Positions 36,237-47,250 are shown, counted from the stretch's first letter. The stretch: DNA of 64,000 bases from Pseudomonas sp. Bout1 (GCF_034314165.1 NZ_JAVIWK010000001.1:6959001-7023000); one strand, 5' to 3'. A program made the numbers and translations. The notes: a model not told the origin generated them from the sequence alone.

Positions 36237-36257
36237 GGATTCCAGCAACTATAGGGT
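36237..36257. promoter_or_regulatory. Degenerate CadR-type dyad in front of cadR
   Basis: Only the right arm CTATAGGGT matches a CadR site; the left arm GGATTCCAG has diverged. It ends 8 bp before the cadR start and may serve weak autoregulation. The rest of the 388-bp cadA-cadR gap (35878-36265) shows no gene I can support. Confidence 0.4.
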
Positions 36258-36265
36258 CAAGAGAA

Positions 36266-36673
36266 ATGAATGCGCCCACGTACACGATCGGTGCCTTGGC
36301 GAAGCTGACCGATACCAAAGCCGTAACCATCCGCTATTACGAGCAGTCAGGGCTGCTGCCTTCTGCTGGAAGATCACCGTCGGGTTATCGCTTTTACACA
36401 GATGAAGAGCGCAACCGGCTGCTGTTTATCCGTCGCAGCCGCGCGCTTGGGTTCAGCGTCGATGACATTCGCGATCTACTCGGCCTGGCTGACCGACGCG
36501 ACGCTTCCTGCGCCGCTGTGGATGCGAAAGTGCAAGGGCAACTCCAACAAGTTCGAATCCGTATTCAGGACTTACGAGGTTTAGAAGCCGAACTGACACG
36601 ACTGAGTGTTTGCTGCCACGGTGGTGTTATAGAGCAATGTCGCATCATTGAATCATTGTCGAATCGTAGTTAA
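36266..36673 (+). CDS. cadR: MerR-family Cd/Pb/Zn-responsive regulator CadR
   Basis: 135 residues. N-terminal winged helix YTIGALAKLTDTKAVTIRYYEQSGLLP and SGYRFYTDEERNRLLFIRRSRALGFS; dimerisation helix; metal-site cysteines at DASCAAVDAK (about 77) and the C-terminal VCCHGG (about 120). This matches CadR/PbrR with Cys at the helix start and a CC pair. It is divergent from cadA. The ATG at 36266 fits the family start (NAPTYTIG); an upstream frame opening adds unrelated residues. Confidence 0.93.
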   Translation: MNAPTYTIGALAKLTDTKAVTIRYYEQSGLLPSAGRSPSGYRFYTDEERNRLLFIRRSRALGFSVDDIRDLLGLADRRDASCAAVDAKVQGQLQQVRIRIQDLRGLEAELTRLSVCCHGGVIEQCRIIESLSNRS

Positions 36674-36929
36674 CGCGGCAAAAGACTCCATGTGCGTAGA
36701 GATTGTACGAGGTGAGAATCGTCATTGTGCAATAAAGTCCGCTATCTTGGTTTATTTCAGGATGCGTGCCTTAGGATTGTCCTGTGGTTCGCAAATTTGC
36801 CATCCCATTAAAACCGCATGCGGCGACATGTGGGAAAATCGATGGTAATAGCTCTAAGTTAACCGTGCTCAGTTATCATTATTGAACCACCGACACCTCC
36901 GTGCTTATTAAATTTCTGACGCAAAGTGC

Positions 36930-37187
36930 TTAACCGTGCGACAGGGTAAATTCATTGCCGCTTTGAAATGTGCAGCTTACCGCCTGTTTTGCACCCTTGC
37001 TCGGCTTACGGGGTTCACCGAGTTCGGGGGACTTCATGTCACGGCGGCAGCGTTGGCCCATGTTGTCATCCGCCATCCAAGGGTTTCATTGGACATGGCT
37101 CTCCGGCGCTTGAACACCCGCCATCCCGCTGAGGGGAAGCGCCAGGCTAATCAGGAAAATCAGGCAAAGCCGTAGACAGCGTGTCAT
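36930..37187 (-). pseudogene. Frameshifted small secreted protein of the cop cluster
   Basis: An ATG at 37187 gives a clean signal peptide (MTRCLRLCLIFLISLALPLSGMAG) and then stops after about 34 codons. Another frame then carries short matches expected of a Cys/Met-rich copper-cluster protein (DDNMGQRCRRDMKSP, SKGAKQAV) down to a stop at 36930. So a frameshift probably broke a small periplasmic protein downstream of copCD. The family assignment is tentative. Nothing else is recognised in 36674-36929. Confidence 0.45.
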
Positions 37188-37260
37188 GGGCTGAAGTGTA
37201 GCCAGTAGAAATGGTGCTAACAATCACGCTCCAGGCTTCTGGGTTAGCTGCCAGAAACCT

Positions 37261-38199
37261 CTATTGCGCGCTCATTTCCATTTCAGGACTTAGCGTGCCT
37301 AACCATGCGACAAGACAGATGATGAGGATTGCCATCAGGAATTCGAATTTCATGCTGCGGCGCAAGGCATTGACCGCTACAGAGTATTGACCATTGCGAA
37401 CCGAGCGCTCCAATAGCGGGCTTAAGTGAAAGCGGTTCAGCGTCGCTAAAACGATCATCCCGGCAAAGAGCAGGATCTTCAAAAACAGCAACTGGCCATA
37501 GGTACTGAGCATGACCTCATCAAGGTTGGGACCGACGATGAAAAGGTAATTTACTACTCCCGTAACGCTTATGATCGCAACAATCACACCGCCGGCCGAC
37601 TCAAAGCCAGTCAGCACGCGGGCAAGAATACGTGCTTCCTCCTCACCCTTCAGCGATTTCAACCGTAGCAGTAGAGCGAAGGCCGCTAGAGCACCCAACC
37701 AGCCACCTGCCGCTAATAAATGGAAAATGTCGCTGAGAAAATGCCAGTAGCGGCGGCTGCCTTCGTCCATGGCACCATGCCCCGTCCAGGCTAGCGTGGC
37801 CAACGCGATTGCTCCACAGACGGTGACGATCCAGAGGCTGGGTGTCGGATATCGTTTATTCAACGCGACGCCCAGAATTGCCCCCACCAAGGCGGCTATC
37901 CGAACCATCCAGGTCAGCCCAACGTCGGTGCCCATGATGACCATTTCAAAAATGTGGTGATGTAGCTCCATAAGCTCCGATACACCGCTCATTGCTTTTG
38001 CAAGCAACAACATCGCAGCAAGGGACAGAACTACACCTGCAACAGAAGTACCGTAGAGAAGCGACTCAAAGTTCAAGACCGTGCCCGATACCCTTTCCTT
38101 TCCCCTGAGGCTGTACAAGCCAAATATGGCCAGTCCAAATAACAACATCAGGTCAAAATAGAGAGCAAAGCGAACCACGATATTTAATGAGTCGCTCAT
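37261..38199 (-). CDS. copD: Copper resistance inner-membrane protein CopD
   Basis: 312 residues with eight hydrophobic segments of the CopD/YcnJ family, including [21 protein letters not shown] (with a His cluster near 80), [32 protein letters not shown] and a C-terminal [17 protein letters not shown] region ([15 protein letters not shown]). CopD with CopC is thought to move copper across the inner membrane. It starts 3 bp after copC, so the pair is one operon. Confidence 0.92.
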   Translation of the reverse strand: MSDSLNIVVRFALYFDLMLLFGLAIFGLYSLRGKERVSGTVLNFESLLYGTSVAGVVLSLAAMLLLAKAMSGVSELMELHHHIFEMVIMGTDVGLTWMVRIAALVGAILGVALNKRYPTPSLWIVTVCGAIALATLAWTGHGAMDEGSRRYWHFLSDIFHLLAAGGWLGALAAFALLLRLKSLKGEEEARILARVLTGFESAGGVIVAIISVTGVVNYLFIVGPNLDEVMLSTYGQLLFLKILLFAGMIVLATLNRFHLSPLLERSVRNGQYSVAVNALRRSMKFEFLMAILIICLVAWLGTLSPEMEMSAQ

Positions 38200-38202
38200 G
38201 GA

Positions 38203-38586
38203 TTATTTCACTTTGAATGAAAAGTTGCCGGTGATCGGGTGGGTGTCCGAAGACACTGCACGCCATTCAACTTTGTAGGTGCCGGTGGTCAGCGGTGCAG
38301 CCGGCGTAATCACCATGGTTTTCGGATCACCACCAGCAGCGACGGCGGCCTTTACACCCATGGGTGAGTTAGGCATGCCTGGCATGTCGGTCATGATCAG
38401 CTTTGCACCGGAGAACTGAGTGGTGAGATTCTCAGAAAAATGCAGTTCGATTTTCGACGGAGCCGCCGCATCCGAGCCTTCTGCCGGAGTGGAAGAAAGT
38501 AGTTTTGGATGTGCCTGGGCCACTGCACTCAGAAGCAAACCAGCAGTGATTGCAACAGCCACGGACGTAGTTTTAAGGAATGACAT
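38203..38586 (-). CDS. copC: Periplasmic copper-binding protein CopC
   Basis: 127 residues. It has a signal peptide ending AVAQA, then HPKLLSSTPAEGSDAAAPSKIELHFSENL: the mature protein begins with the Cu(II)-binding His. A Met-rich MTDMPGMPNSPMG loop for Cu(I) and the second histidine at SSDTHPITGNFSFKV follow, as in P. syringae CopC. A Cop box lies about 190 bp upstream. Confidence 0.94.
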   Translation of the reverse strand: MSFLKTTSVAVAITAGLLLSAVAQAHPKLLSSTPAEGSDAAAPSKIELHFSENLTTQFSGAKLIMTDMPGMPNSPMGVKAAVAAGGDPKTMVITPAAPLTTGTYKVEWRAVSSDTHPITGNFSFKVK

Positions 38587-38773
38587 GCAAGACTCCTCAC
38601 AGCAAGCGCTGTTGATTCGAGGTTTTTTGGGAGGAACTAGTTTTTAATTTCTTTAAAAACCACTGTTGATTAACTTGGAGCCCCCGTCCTCTTCGCCAGG
38701 TTGAACAGGAGAAACTCGCTAGCCCTAACGTCACAGTGCGAGAACACGATGCCACACGATCACAAACTGTTCG

Positions 38774-38789
38774 ATTACATTTCAGTCAG
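38774..38789 (-). promoter_or_regulatory. Cop box upstream of copCD
   Basis: On the minus strand CTGACTGAAATGTAAT. It is one of five 16-mers in the window of the form CTGAC-N6-(T/A)GTAAT, all placed in front of copper genes. Likely bound by phosphorylated CopR. Confidence 0.7.
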
Positions 38790-38945
38790 CTTGATCCGAT
38801 GTTTGGCATCTAATCGTTGAGCGTAGCAAGACCTGGAAAAGACACGGCGTACCGCAGGACAGGGGAGCTCAATCACTTTGAAAAATCCGCAGAGGCGTAG
38901 CAAACGCAGAACGCCAAGACGTCGTTGGTCCCAATGTTTTGTCGC

Positions 38946-40337
38946 TCAGCTAACCGTGGAATCGACGGCCGGAAACTCAAGATGAAAAGCCGTTTTCCCG
39001 TCGCCTGACGTACACCAGATCTTGCCATTGTGCGCTTCGACAATTGATCGGGTAATTGACAGACCTAGCCCTGCGTTGCTCGGACTTCCTTCTCGCCGCG
39101 CTGGGTCCACGCGATAAAAACGATCAAACAGCTTTTCAAGGTGTTCGGGGGCAATGGGCTCACCATAGTTTTCCACGACAACCGTTACCGACGCATCCTT
39201 GTGCTGAATATCGACACTGATTGACGTCCCTTCATAGGTGTAGCGCAGCGCATTTGAGAGCAGATTGGAAATCGCTCGGTGGAGCATAAGAACATCACCT
39301 CGCACGCTCCCCCGTCCTGAAACCTTGAGCTCGATCCCTCGTTCATCAGCCAACAGGCGGTAGTACTCAAGCAATTTTTCCACGACAGCCACCAGGTCTA
39401 TTGGCTTGCTCTCGTGCGTAATTAGACCATTGTCAGATTTCGCCAGAAAAAGCATGTCATCAATCATCCGGCTCATGCGCTTCAAGTCATCAAGATTGGA
39501 GTACAAATTGTCTTCGTAGTCCTCGATGTTTCTTTTTCTCGAAAGCACCACTTCAGTGTGGGTCATCAAGTTGCTCACGGGGGTCCGTAGTTCGTGGGCA
39601 ATGTCTGCCGAAAAGTTGGATAACCGGACAAATGCATCGTCGAGCCTGGATAACATGGCGTTGAACGACAACACCATCTGTTGAAGCTCTTTCGGAACGG
39701 GTGCCAGGGGAATACGCTCCTTGAGTGATTTTGCTGACATGGAGGCAGCAACCCATGTGACCTGGCGGATAGGCCGCATGCCACTGCTAGCTACCATCCA
39801 GCCGAGTGCAGCACTGACCAATGCGCTGATCACCAACCCTATCCAAAACCATCGTTCGAGCGTCTCGAAAAAGGACATATGCTGCGTAACGTCAAAAATC
39901 AACATGACAGTTAATGGCCTTTCTTGTCCCGTCACTACGGATTGCGCAGTCACACCACGGAACATCTGCTCTTGCTCCCGCCATTCCCAGACGGTTGTGT
40001 TTGTGGTTGTTCGAAACGCCTTCGGAACGTCGACCGGGCCGGGATCCGCAAACAGCACCTTGCCGTCGCCATCGATGATAAGCGCAGTCAAATCACGGTG
40101 TGCGCCCAGCAGCGCTTCTAACTCCGGTTTAGCCTCGCTGAATTGATCGATGTTGCTCAGCCCGGACAAGATCCGCTGGGTCGAGTGGAGTTTTTCGTAC
40201 AATGCCTGCTGATCCAGCATCTTGAAATGATGCCGGCTGAGGTTATTGAAACTGAGTCCGGCGACCGTGAGCACGGCCGTTACCGCGAGCATAAACATCA
40301 GACTCATACGAGTCGTCAGGGACATCCGGTTCATCAC
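38946..40337 (-). CDS. copS: Copper sensor histidine kinase CopS
   Basis: 463-residue heavy-metal sensor kinase of the CusS/CopS group. Two transmembrane segments (about 12-32, 165-190) enclose a periplasmic sensor. HAMP is followed by the H-box [19 protein letters not shown], the N-box [12 protein letters not shown] and the G-box [16 protein letters not shown]. It overlaps the copR stop by 4 bases. It senses periplasmic copper or silver and phosphorylates CopR. Confidence 0.93.
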   Translation of the reverse strand: MMNRMSLTTRMSLMFMLAVTAVLTVAGLSFNNLSRHHFKMLDQQALYEKLHSTQRILSGLSNIDQFSEAKPELEALLGAHRDLTALIIDGDGKVLFADPGPVDVPKAFRTTTNTTVWEWREQEQMFRGVTAQSVVTGQERPLTVMLIFDVTQHMSFFETLERWFWIGLVISALVSAALGWMVASSGMRPIRQVTWVAASMSAKSLKERIPLAPVPKELQQMVLSFNAMLSRLDDAFVRLSNFSADIAHELRTPVSNLMTHTEVVLSRKRNIEDYEDNLYSNLDDLKRMSRMIDDMLFLAKSDNGLITHESKPIDLVAVVEKLLEYYRLLADERGIELKVSGRGSVRGDVLMLHRAISNLLSNALRYTYEGTSISVDIQHKDASVTVVVENYGEPIAPEHLEKLFDRFYRVDPARREGSPSNAGLGLSITRSIVEAHNGKIWCTSGDGKTAFHLEFPAVDSTVS

Positions 40338-41020
40338 GACTCCGAATCTGGTGCATCGAGCATGTAACCCATTCCCCTTGAGGTATGAATCAACTTGACC
40401 TCAAAATCGTCGTCTATCTTGGCCCTGAGCCGTCTCACTGCAACCTCGATAACGTTGGTATCGCTGTCGAAGTTCATATCCCAAACCTGGGAGGCGATAA
40501 GAGACTTTGGCAGCACCTCCCCTCGACGACGCAGCAGAAGCTCAAGCAACGCGAACTCTTTGGCCGTAAGGTCTATGCGTTTGCCTCCTCGGATGGCTCG
40601 ACGCTTGAGCAGGTCCACTTCAAGGTCAGCCAGTTTCATAAAGGTTTGCGAAGGTGCGCTGCTACCGCGACGCAGCAGCGTTCTGACTCGAGCAAGCAAT
40701 TCAGAAAACGCGAAGGGTTTGATCAGATAGTCATCCGCACCGAGTTCAAGTCCCTTCACTCGGTCTTCAACGCGGTCTCTGGCGGTGAGAAAAAGCACCG
40801 GGACGTCTTTCCCGGAAGCGCGCACCTTCTGCAGGACTTCCCAGCCATCCAAACCCGGCATCATGACGTCGAGAATCAGCAGATCATAGGCTTCGCTCAA
40901 AGCGTGCTGAAGCGCCTCTTTTCCATTCGTGAAACGGTCGACATTGAACCCGGCCTCGTTGAGCCCTTGCTGCAAATAGATACCTATTTTTGGTTCGTCT
41001 TCAGCGACAAGAAGTCTCAT
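40334..41020 (-). CDS. copR: Copper response regulator CopR
   Basis: 228-residue OmpR/PhoB-family regulator. Receiver: [20 protein letters not shown], Asp near 51 in [35 protein letters not shown]. The winged helix contains [48 protein letters not shown] and ends [16 protein letters not shown]. It is transcribed divergently from the small Met/His-rich gene at 41225; a Cop box lies 63 bp from its start. It likely drives all five Cop boxes here. Confidence 0.94.
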   Translation of the reverse strand: MRLLVAEDEPKIGIYLQQGLNEAGFNVDRFTNGKEALQHALSEAYDLLILDVMMPGLDGWEVLQKVRASGKDVPVLFLTARDRVEDRVKGLELGADDYLIKPFAFSELLARVRTLLRRGSSAPSQTFMKLADLEVDLLKRRAIRGGKRIDLTAKEFALLELLLRRRGEVLPKSLIASQVWDMNFDSDTNVIEVAVRRLRAKIDDDFEVKLIHTSRGMGYMLDAPDSES

Positions 41021-41082
41021 GAGGTCGTTCTCAGATAAAGGTTAAGCGGAGTCTGCAACGAAAACTGGCAGCCAACCAGCAA

Positions 41083-41098
41083 CTGACAGAAAAGTAAT
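41083..41098 (+). promoter_or_regulatory. Cop box between copR and the gene at 41225
   Basis: CTGACAGAAAAGTAAT, 127 bp before the start at 41225. A second GTCAGCGAG follows 20 bp on, as also seen near 53233. Confidence 0.65.
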
Positions 41099-41224
41099 CT
41101 TGGCTTCAGGTAGATGTCAGCGAGTGCTGGCTAGGGTTCAGACATGAGCACTTCATTGGTGCTCGACCGACCTCTGAGCGATGAATCGTATGGAAGTCGG
41201 ATTCCCTCATGAGGAGCTACCCCG

Positions 41225-41578
41225 ATGAACCACCTGAAAATGCTGTTTTTTGTAAGCTCGATACTGGTCTCGGCTTCTGTGTGGGCTGAAAGCGGCGGAG
41301 ATCGTGTGATTGAGCGTATGGAAGGTTTGCGCGACAAGGCCGAGGCCACGTTGATGAAAGCTGAACAAGCCCCTGAAGGAGAGCGTCACGTCCACATGGC
41401 AGAACACATGAAGATGCTTGGCGACATCATGAGCCAGCTCCACAACGATCACCCAGATGCCTCAATGTCACCCCAACAGCATCTAGCCTGGATGGAGAAG
41501 CACGACAAAATTGTTGACGACGTTTTGCGCCAGATGCAGCGCGAGCACAAATTGATGCTTTCAGAAAACCATCAATAA
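41225..41578 (+). CDS. Secreted PtrA-like protein with Met/His-rich helical tail (AEGGGDR family member 4)
   Basis: 117 residues. It has a signal peptide ending ASVWA, then ESGGDRVIERMEGLRDKAE, the N-terminal motif shared with PtrA and DUF2790. In place of the DUF2790 body it has a helical C-terminus rich in Met and His: GERHVHMAEHMKMLGDIMSQLHNDHPDASMSPQQHLAWMEKHDKIVDDVLRQMQREHKLML. This is suitable for copper binding, with family resemblance to other periplasmic Cu chaperone-like helices. It is the first gene right of copRS and has a Cop box. Function inferred. Confidence 0.8.
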   Translation: MNHLKMLFFVSSILVSASVWAESGGDRVIERMEGLRDKAEATLMKAEQAPEGERHVHMAEHMKMLGDIMSQLHNDHPDASMSPQQHLAWMEKHDKIVDDVLRQMQREHKLMLSENHQ

Positions 41579-41648
41579 ACGCCCCCAGGATAAGTACTTG
41601 TCAGCATCTTGTTGCGGCGTCAATTGGACGCCGTATCTATTTAGAAAA

Positions 41649-41664
41649 CTGACAAAGAAGTAAT
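41649..41664 (+). promoter_or_regulatory. Cop box upstream of cupredoxin gene
   Basis: CTGACAAAGAAGTAAT, 71 bp after the preceding gene and 71 bp before the cupredoxin start at 41736. Confidence 0.65.
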
Positions 41665-41735
41665 GCCCAAGTCAGTTAGCTGGCAGCTGAGCATCATTAG
41701 CATAGCCAATGTTCCCACGTATTCCTGAGGTCACC

Positions 41736-42269
41736 ATGAAAACTACGCTCGCTACCCCGTTCATCGCAGCAATGACCCTTTTTTTCGCTGCTACGGCTAT
41801 GGCTAATGCTGGGCATGGACAAGACGACATAGGCCAGCCTGGTGTGGCCTCTGACGTTACCCGCACTGTAGAGGTCGAGATGGGCGACATTTTTTTCAAG
41901 CCTAAAAGCATCGACGTAAAACCTGGTGAAACAATCCGCTTTGTCCTTCGCAACGAGGGTTCGCTGCTGCATGAGTTCAACATCGGCAAAGCCGCTGCTC
42001 ATGCAGCACACCAGAAAGAAATGGCAAGCATGTTCAAGAACGGAACATTAAGCCCTACCGGTACCGGGAAGATGAGCGGCATGAGCCACGGCATGGGCGG
42101 AATGAAGATGGTCGCAATGGAGCATGACGACCCTAACAGTGTCCTGATTGAGCCTGGCTCAACCCAAGAGCTGATCTGGACCTTCAACGACAGTGCAGGG
42201 CTTCAGTTTGCCTGCAACGTGCCGGGGCATTACCAATCGGGAATGGTCGGCGAATTTGATCTGAAATAA
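41736..42269 (+). CDS. Periplasmic cupredoxin (CopI-like)
   Basis: About 177 residues. It has a signal peptide ending AMANAGHG, then a plastocyanin/azurin-like fold. Copper ligands are visible: His in LLHEFNIG, and Cys-His-Met in FACNVPGHYQSGM, the type-1 pattern. A Met-rich insert (GKMSGMSHGMGGMKMVAMEHDD) sits between. Family members contribute to copper tolerance, possibly as electron or copper carriers. The ATG at 41736 has GAGGT 6 bases upstream and begins the signal peptide; an in-frame ATG at 41709 has no such site. Cop box upstream. Confidence 0.9.
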   Translation: MKTTLATPFIAAMTLFFAATAMANAGHGQDDIGQPGVASDVTRTVEVEMGDIFFKPKSIDVKPGETIRFVLRNEGSLLHEFNIGKAAAHAAHQKEMASMFKNGTLSPTGTGKMSGMSHGMGGMKMVAMEHDDPNSVLIEPGSTQELIWTFNDSAGLQFACNVPGHYQSGMVGEFDLK

Positions 42270-42449
42270 ACCGGAGTCGGCTGTTTCTGCCGGCCCGACG
42301 CAAGAGTTGGCTACGCTAAGTCGCAAGTAACATAGCAACGCTTCTCAGCCGGGGTCCGTGCGGAAACATCACCGCACCACTGTGGAGCCGCAAATCAGCG
42401 TTGTACTGAATATGCTCATTTCTAGTAGCACCTTACAAGGGGAATAGAC

Positions 42450-44807
42450 ATGCCTACCACCTCTGGCCATCACGACCATAATCACACCCATGCTGCTTCC
42501 CGGGATGATGCTGATCTACATGACCCGGTGTGTGGAATGGCAGTCACTTCGTCGAGTAAATTTGCTGAGACTTACCAAGGACAGACGTATCGGTTCTGTA
42601 GCCTGAAATGTCAGGAGAAGTTTCGAGCGGACCCTGAGCGCTACAGTGGCCACGTGGTGCGCAACGAGTCAGGCAGCACAACGCCGGAGTCTGCGGTACA
42701 AACGGGCACTGAATTTACGTGCCCGATGCATCCTGAAATACGGCAGACCGGCCCCGGTAACTGTCCTAAATGTGGCATGGCACTAGAGCCTGTCATGCCG
42801 GCGCTTGATGAAGAAGAAAATCCTGAACTCCGGGATTTCAATCGCCGCTTCTGGTGGTCGCTGCCCTTAACCGTGGTCGTAACCGTGCTCGCGATGGCGG
42901 GTCACTCGTTACAACTTCTTCATGGTTCGGCTCAAAACTGGATCGAGTTCGCTCTGGCGACACCCGTGACCTTATGGGCAGGATGGCCTTTTTTTGTAAG
43001 GGGACTGGCCTCGGTTAAAAATCGCAGTCCCAACATGTGGACTCTGATTGGGTTGGGCACCGCCGCAGCTTATCTGTACAGCGTCATAGCAACGCTCTTC
43101 CCCCAAAGTTTTCCCTCCAATTTCATGCAAGATGGACGTATCGGCGTTTACTTCGAAGCGGCAGCGGTCATCATCTCGCTCACGTTGCTTGGCCAGATCC
43201 TTGAGCTCAAAGCCCGATCACAAACTTCCGCCGCCATTAAGTCTCTTCTCGGCCTTTCGCCCAAAACTGCACGCCGGATCAATGCCGATGGCCAGGAGGA
43301 AGACATTCCTCTCACACATGTGCACCTGGGAGACCACTTACGGGTCAGACCGGGTGAAAAGGTGCCAGTTGATGGTTCGGTACTTGAGGGTGAAAGTGCG
43401 GTGGATGAGTCGATGCTCACTGGCGAGCCAGTCCCGGTAATGAAGAAAGCTGGAGATAGCCTGATCGGCGCCACGCTGAATACGCATGGGAGCCTGGTGA
43501 TGGAGGCCCAGAAGGTCGGTGCCGAAACCATGCTGTCCCAGATCGTACAGATGGTCGCGAGAGCTCAGCGTTCCAAGGCGCCGATGCAACGAATGGCCGA
43601 CTCGATTGCCGGCTACTTCGTGATGGGTGTTATCGCGATTGCGATAATGACATTTATCGGTTGGGGGCTTTTCGGCCCTGAGCCCAGTTGGGTGTTTGGT
43701 CTAATCAACGCTGTCGCCGTGCTGATCATCGCTTGTCCCTGTGCGTTGGGACTTGCTACGCCTATGTCGATCATGGTGTCGACAGGTAAAGCAGCCAGCA
43801 TGGGTGTTTTGTTCAGAGATGCCAGTGCAATTGAAAGCCTTTGCAGAATCGACACGCTGATTGTCGACAAGACAGGCACCCTGACAGAGGGACGGCCCGT
43901 GTTTCACAGCGTGGAGGCCACTCCCACCTTCAATCCCGACGACGTCCTTCACCTGGCTGCCAGCCTTGATCAGGGCAGTGAGCATCCTTTAGCACATGCG
44001 ATCGTCGATCACGCCCGAGCCGAGAACATAAAGCTCACCAAGCCCGAATCCTTTGAGTCGGATTCGGGTATCGGCGTCAGTGGCGTTGTCGATGGCAAGA
44101 AGCTCCAGCTGGGGAACACAGCGTTGATGGAAGCCGCAGGCGTGAGCACCAACTCCCTACAAGAGCGCGCTGAGGTGTTGCGACTTGACGGCATCAGTAT
44201 TATCTACCTCGCCGTCGACGGCGCATTGGCAGGTTTGTTGGCCGTATCAGATCCGATCAAGCCAACCTCAAAAGAGGCCGTCACCAAGCTTAAGGCTCAC
44301 AACGTGAAAATCATCATGGCTACTGGGGACGGGCTTACTACCGCTCGGGCTGTCGCCAGGGAGATGGGGATTGAAGAGGTCCACGGTGAAGTCAAACCCC
44401 AAGACAAGGAACGTCTGGTGGCAGACCTACAGCAACACGGGCGAAAAGTGGCCATGGCAGGTGACGGTATCAACGATGCTCCGGCCCTGGCGCGAGCAGA
44501 TGTGGGGATAGCCATGGGAACGGGGACTGACGTGGCGATGAATAGCGCGCAACTCACGCTGGTCAAAGGTGACCTGATGGGGATCTTACGAGCACGAGCT
44601 CTTTCGGTCGCCACAGTTAAAAACATGCGCCAGAATTTGGGCTTTGCTTTTCTCTACAACTCAATGGGTATACCTCTTGCCGCTGGTTTGCTCTATCCAT
44701 TGACGGGGCACCTCCTGTCGCCAATGATCGCTGCCATAGCCATGAGCGTCAGTTCCGCGTCGGTAGTTTTCAATGCATTGAGGCTGAGGAATACCCGAGT
44801 TGACTGA
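42450..44807 (+). CDS. Cu/Ag-exporting P1B-type ATPase with YHS and heavy-metal-binding domains
   Basis: 785 residues. It has a His-rich start ([11 protein letters not shown]), a YHS-type domain (DPVCGMAV near 26, [11 protein letters not shown] near 52), then a heavy-metal-binding domain [20 protein letters not shown] (near 90). The ATPase core has TGEP, the copper-type CPC in [19 protein letters not shown] (near 427), DKTGTLTEG (near 472), EHPLAHAI and [32 protein letters not shown] (near 670). The core and N-terminal layout resemble SilP and copper CopA ATPases rather than CadA. It exports Cu(I)/Ag(I) from the cytoplasm. Confidence 0.93.
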   Translation: MPTTSGHHDHNHTHAASRDDADLHDPVCGMAVTSSSKFAETYQGQTYRFCSLKCQEKFRADPERYSGHVVRNESGSTTPESAVQTGTEFTCPMHPEIRQTGPGNCPKCGMALEPVMPALDEEENPELRDFNRRFWWSLPLTVVVTVLAMAGHSLQLLHGSAQNWIEFALATPVTLWAGWPFFVRGLASVKNRSPNMWTLIGLGTAAAYLYSVIATLFPQSFPSNFMQDGRIGVYFEAAAVIISLTLLGQILELKARSQTSAAIKSLLGLSPKTARRINADGQEEDIPLTHVHLGDHLRVRPGEKVPVDGSVLEGESAVDESMLTGEPVPVMKKAGDSLIGATLNTHGSLVMEAQKVGAETMLSQIVQMVARAQRSKAPMQRMADSIAGYFVMGVIAIAIMTFIGWGLFGPEPSWVFGLINAVAVLIIACPCALGLATPMSIMVSTGKAASMGVLFRDASAIESLCRIDTLIVDKTGTLTEGRPVFHSVEATPTFNPDDVLHLAASLDQGSEHPLAHAIVDHARAENIKLTKPESFESDSGIGVSGVVDGKKLQLGNTALMEAAGVSTNSLQERAEVLRLDGISIIYLAVDGALAGLLAVSDPIKPTSKEAVTKLKAHNVKIIMATGDGLTTARAVAREMGIEEVHGEVKPQDKERLVADLQQHGRKVAMAGDGINDAPALARADVGIAMGTGTDVAMNSAQLTLVKGDLMGILRARALSVATVKNMRQNLGFAFLYNSMGIPLAAGLLYPLTGHLLSPMIAAIAMSVSSASVVFNALRLRNTRVD

Positions 44808-44827
44808 CCTTCAAAATTGCAGCGGTT

Positions 44828-45028
44828 TTAACTCGGGGGGAATGGCGATCCATGTGCTTTCTTCAATCCCTTTAAGCGCGCATTCGCCCTTTGCACAGCG
44901 GCCATTTTTTCGGGCCGCTTCATGCGCTTCCACTTTCTGATGTCTTCCTTATTCCGCCCGCAGCTCACACACAGATCACCACTGAGTTGGCAAACCGAGA
45001 TACAAGGATTCTCGATTTCTTTTGCCAT
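44828..45028 (-). CDS. DUF1289-family small Cys-rich protein
   Basis: 66 residues with the DUF1289 core NPCISVCQLSGDLCVSCGRNKEDIRKWKRM, four cysteines that may bind a metal or iron-sulfur group. It starts 2 bp after the stop of the upstream 123-residue gene, so it is probably co-translated. Role unknown; it is convergent with the Cu/Ag ATPase gene. Confidence 0.85.
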   Translation of the reverse strand: MAKEIENPCISVCQLSGDLCVSCGRNKEDIRKWKRMKRPEKMAAVQRANARLKGLKKAHGSPFPPS

Positions 45029-45030
45029 GG

Positions 45031-45402
45031 TCAGTCCCCCTTAGCTTTATGTAGTTGAGCCACGCGACGTTTCCAGTCGCCTATGTGCGTGCGTTGGCAC
45101 TCTTGCTCCGAGTCAAAGCGGACATTGCGGTCTGAAACAGGCAGGTCAAGATTGGCCTCTTTCAAGGCGATCGCCGTCAACTCAAAGATGCGGGCCTTCG
45201 CGTCAATCTCGGCCCGCTTCCTGTCAGCCAGGGTTTCGAACACCCAGATGACCTTCAGGGTTTCAGCCAACGCACTTAGGTCAGCGGTGTGAGTGAGCCA
45301 AATAAACCCCTTTATCTCGTCCTTTGCTGTTTCGCACGCGTCGGTGAGCGTGACGATCAACTGGCGCTCGATCCGAGCCAGTTCACGTTTACCGGGCGGC
45401 AT
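45031..45402 (-). CDS. Conserved hypothetical protein, 123 residues
   Basis: A soluble protein of a Pseudomonas family often labelled hypothetical (ELARIERQLIVTLTDACETAKDEIKGFIWLTHTADLSALAETLKVIWVFETLADRKRAE...). No catalytic motif or membrane segment. It forms a tight pair with the DUF1289 gene and follows dmeF by 39 bp on the same strand, so it may be co-transcribed with dmeRF. Confidence 0.7.
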   Translation of the reverse strand: MPPGKRELARIERQLIVTLTDACETAKDEIKGFIWLTHTADLSALAETLKVIWVFETLADRKRAEIDAKARIFELTAIALKEANLDLPVSDRNVRFDSEQECQRTHIGDWKRRVAQLHKAKGD

Positions 45403-45441
45403 CGGTGTGTCCTATAGAGGTTGTGCTGGACAGGCGCTGAG

Positions 45442-46392
<951 letters not shown>

Positions 46393-46412
46393 ACGTGTTT
46401 ACCTGGATGCAT

Positions 46413-46688
46413 TCACTTGGAGTACCGGCGGATAGCTTCAAGAAGCTCTTCGACGCCCTTGTTACGCTCTTCTTCGCTGAGCGCGGGGTTCGCGACATGT
46501 GCTCGTGCGTGATCCTCGATGATCTCCTCCATCAGCCCGTTGATGGCACCCCGAGTGGCCGCAACAAGATGTAGTGTCTTGGCGCAGTCGAAGTCCGATT
46601 CCAATGCTCGTTCAACAGCTTGAATTTGCCCGGCAATACGTTTTACACGTTTAAGAAGATCGTCTTTGTGTGATGCGATATGACCCAC
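46413..46688 (-). CDS. dmeR: CsoR/RcnR-family metal-sensing repressor DmeR
   Basis: 91 residues, all-helical: GHIASHKDDLLKRVKRIAGQIQAVERALES, CAKTLHLVAATRGAINGLMEEIIEDHARAHV. It has the RcnR/DmeR ligand pattern: an N-terminal His (residue 3), Cys in FDCAKT and His in KTLHLVAA. It represses dmeF until Co or Ni binds. G/C-tract operators lie directly upstream. Confidence 0.9.
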   Translation of the reverse strand: MGHIASHKDDLLKRVKRIAGQIQAVERALESDFDCAKTLHLVAATRGAINGLMEEIIEDHARAHVANPALSEEERNKGVEELLEAIRRYSK

Positions 46689-46689
46689 G

Positions 46690-46745
46690 CTATACCCCCC
46701 CTACCTATATAGGGTCGCATGATAGGCCTCCCCCCTATACCTATG
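46690..46745 (-). promoter_or_regulatory. Two G-tract operators of DmeR
   Basis: On the minus strand two related sites are seen: TATAGGTA-GGGGGGG-TATA near 46690-46710 and ATAGGTATA-GGGGGG near 46726-46743. G-runs flanked by AT-rich inverted arms are the known RcnR/DmeR type of operator. They overlap the dmeR start region. Confidence 0.7.
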
Positions 46746-46977
46746 CAAGGTTCGCGGGAGGACAGATCAAAGCCGTTGGCGAAACGAGAGGCATACAAAA
46801 TCGTTGGATCAAGCGAGAGAGCCGCAATGTTGCCGTTAGCCGACCTTTACCGACGAGAACAATAGGGCGCACTCCTGGAAACCGTTCAAATGGTAGCGAG
46901 CTAATTAGCAGCCGAGTGGTCAAGTCCCGTAAAACTTCTCGAAATCTGCGCTCACGGCTTTGATTAGATAATCGTTG

Positions 46978-46998
46978 ACCTTGCCATGGTGTCAACGT
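46978..46998 (+). promoter_or_regulatory. CueR-type dyad upstream of copZ
   Basis: ACCTTGCCA, TGG, TGTCAACGT: arms match at 7 of 9 positions, and TTGACC forms a -35 overlapping the left arm, as in MerR/CueR promoters. No cueR gene is in the window, so the regulator would be elsewhere. Confidence 0.55.
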
Positions 46999-47049
46999 CG
47001 ATGCTGTCGCTGCGGGGAAAAGACACCGCTCAGCACGAGGGTAATTCAC

Positions 47050-47250
47050 ATGGTCGTCTTAGATGTATCAGGCATTGGTTGCGGCAGCTGCGTCGGCAAA
47101 ATCACCAGAGCGATCCAGGCACTGGACGACAACGCTACGGTCTCCGTCGATCGATCAACCGGTAAGGTGAGTGTTGAAAGTAGCGAAAACGCTGAACAGC
47201 TCCGTAAAGCTGTGGAGGCTGTTGGTTTTCCTTCCAAGATCAGCCATTGA
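47050..47250 (+). CDS. copZ: Small HMA-domain copper chaperone (CopZ-like)
   Basis: 66 residues forming one HMA domain. The usual MxCxxC motif appears as GIGCGSCVGKI (Cys near 12 and 15), and VSVDRSTGKVSVESSENAEQLRKAVEAVGF supplies the remaining ferredoxin-like fold. It likely carries Cu(I) in the cytoplasm to the ATPase. The ATG at 47050 is 9 bases after GAGG. A CueR-type operator precedes it. Confidence 0.88.
   Translation: MVVLDVSGIGCGSCVGKITRAIQALDDNATVSVDRSTGKVSVESSENAEQLRKAVEAVGFPSKISH

Noticed and set aside
35991..36248. 85-codon minus-strand frame between cadA and cadR
   Set aside because: It overlaps the regulatory region and resembles no known family; probably chance.
36648..36848. 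66-codon plus-strand frame after cadR
   Set aside because: Overlaps the end of cadR and has no conserved features.
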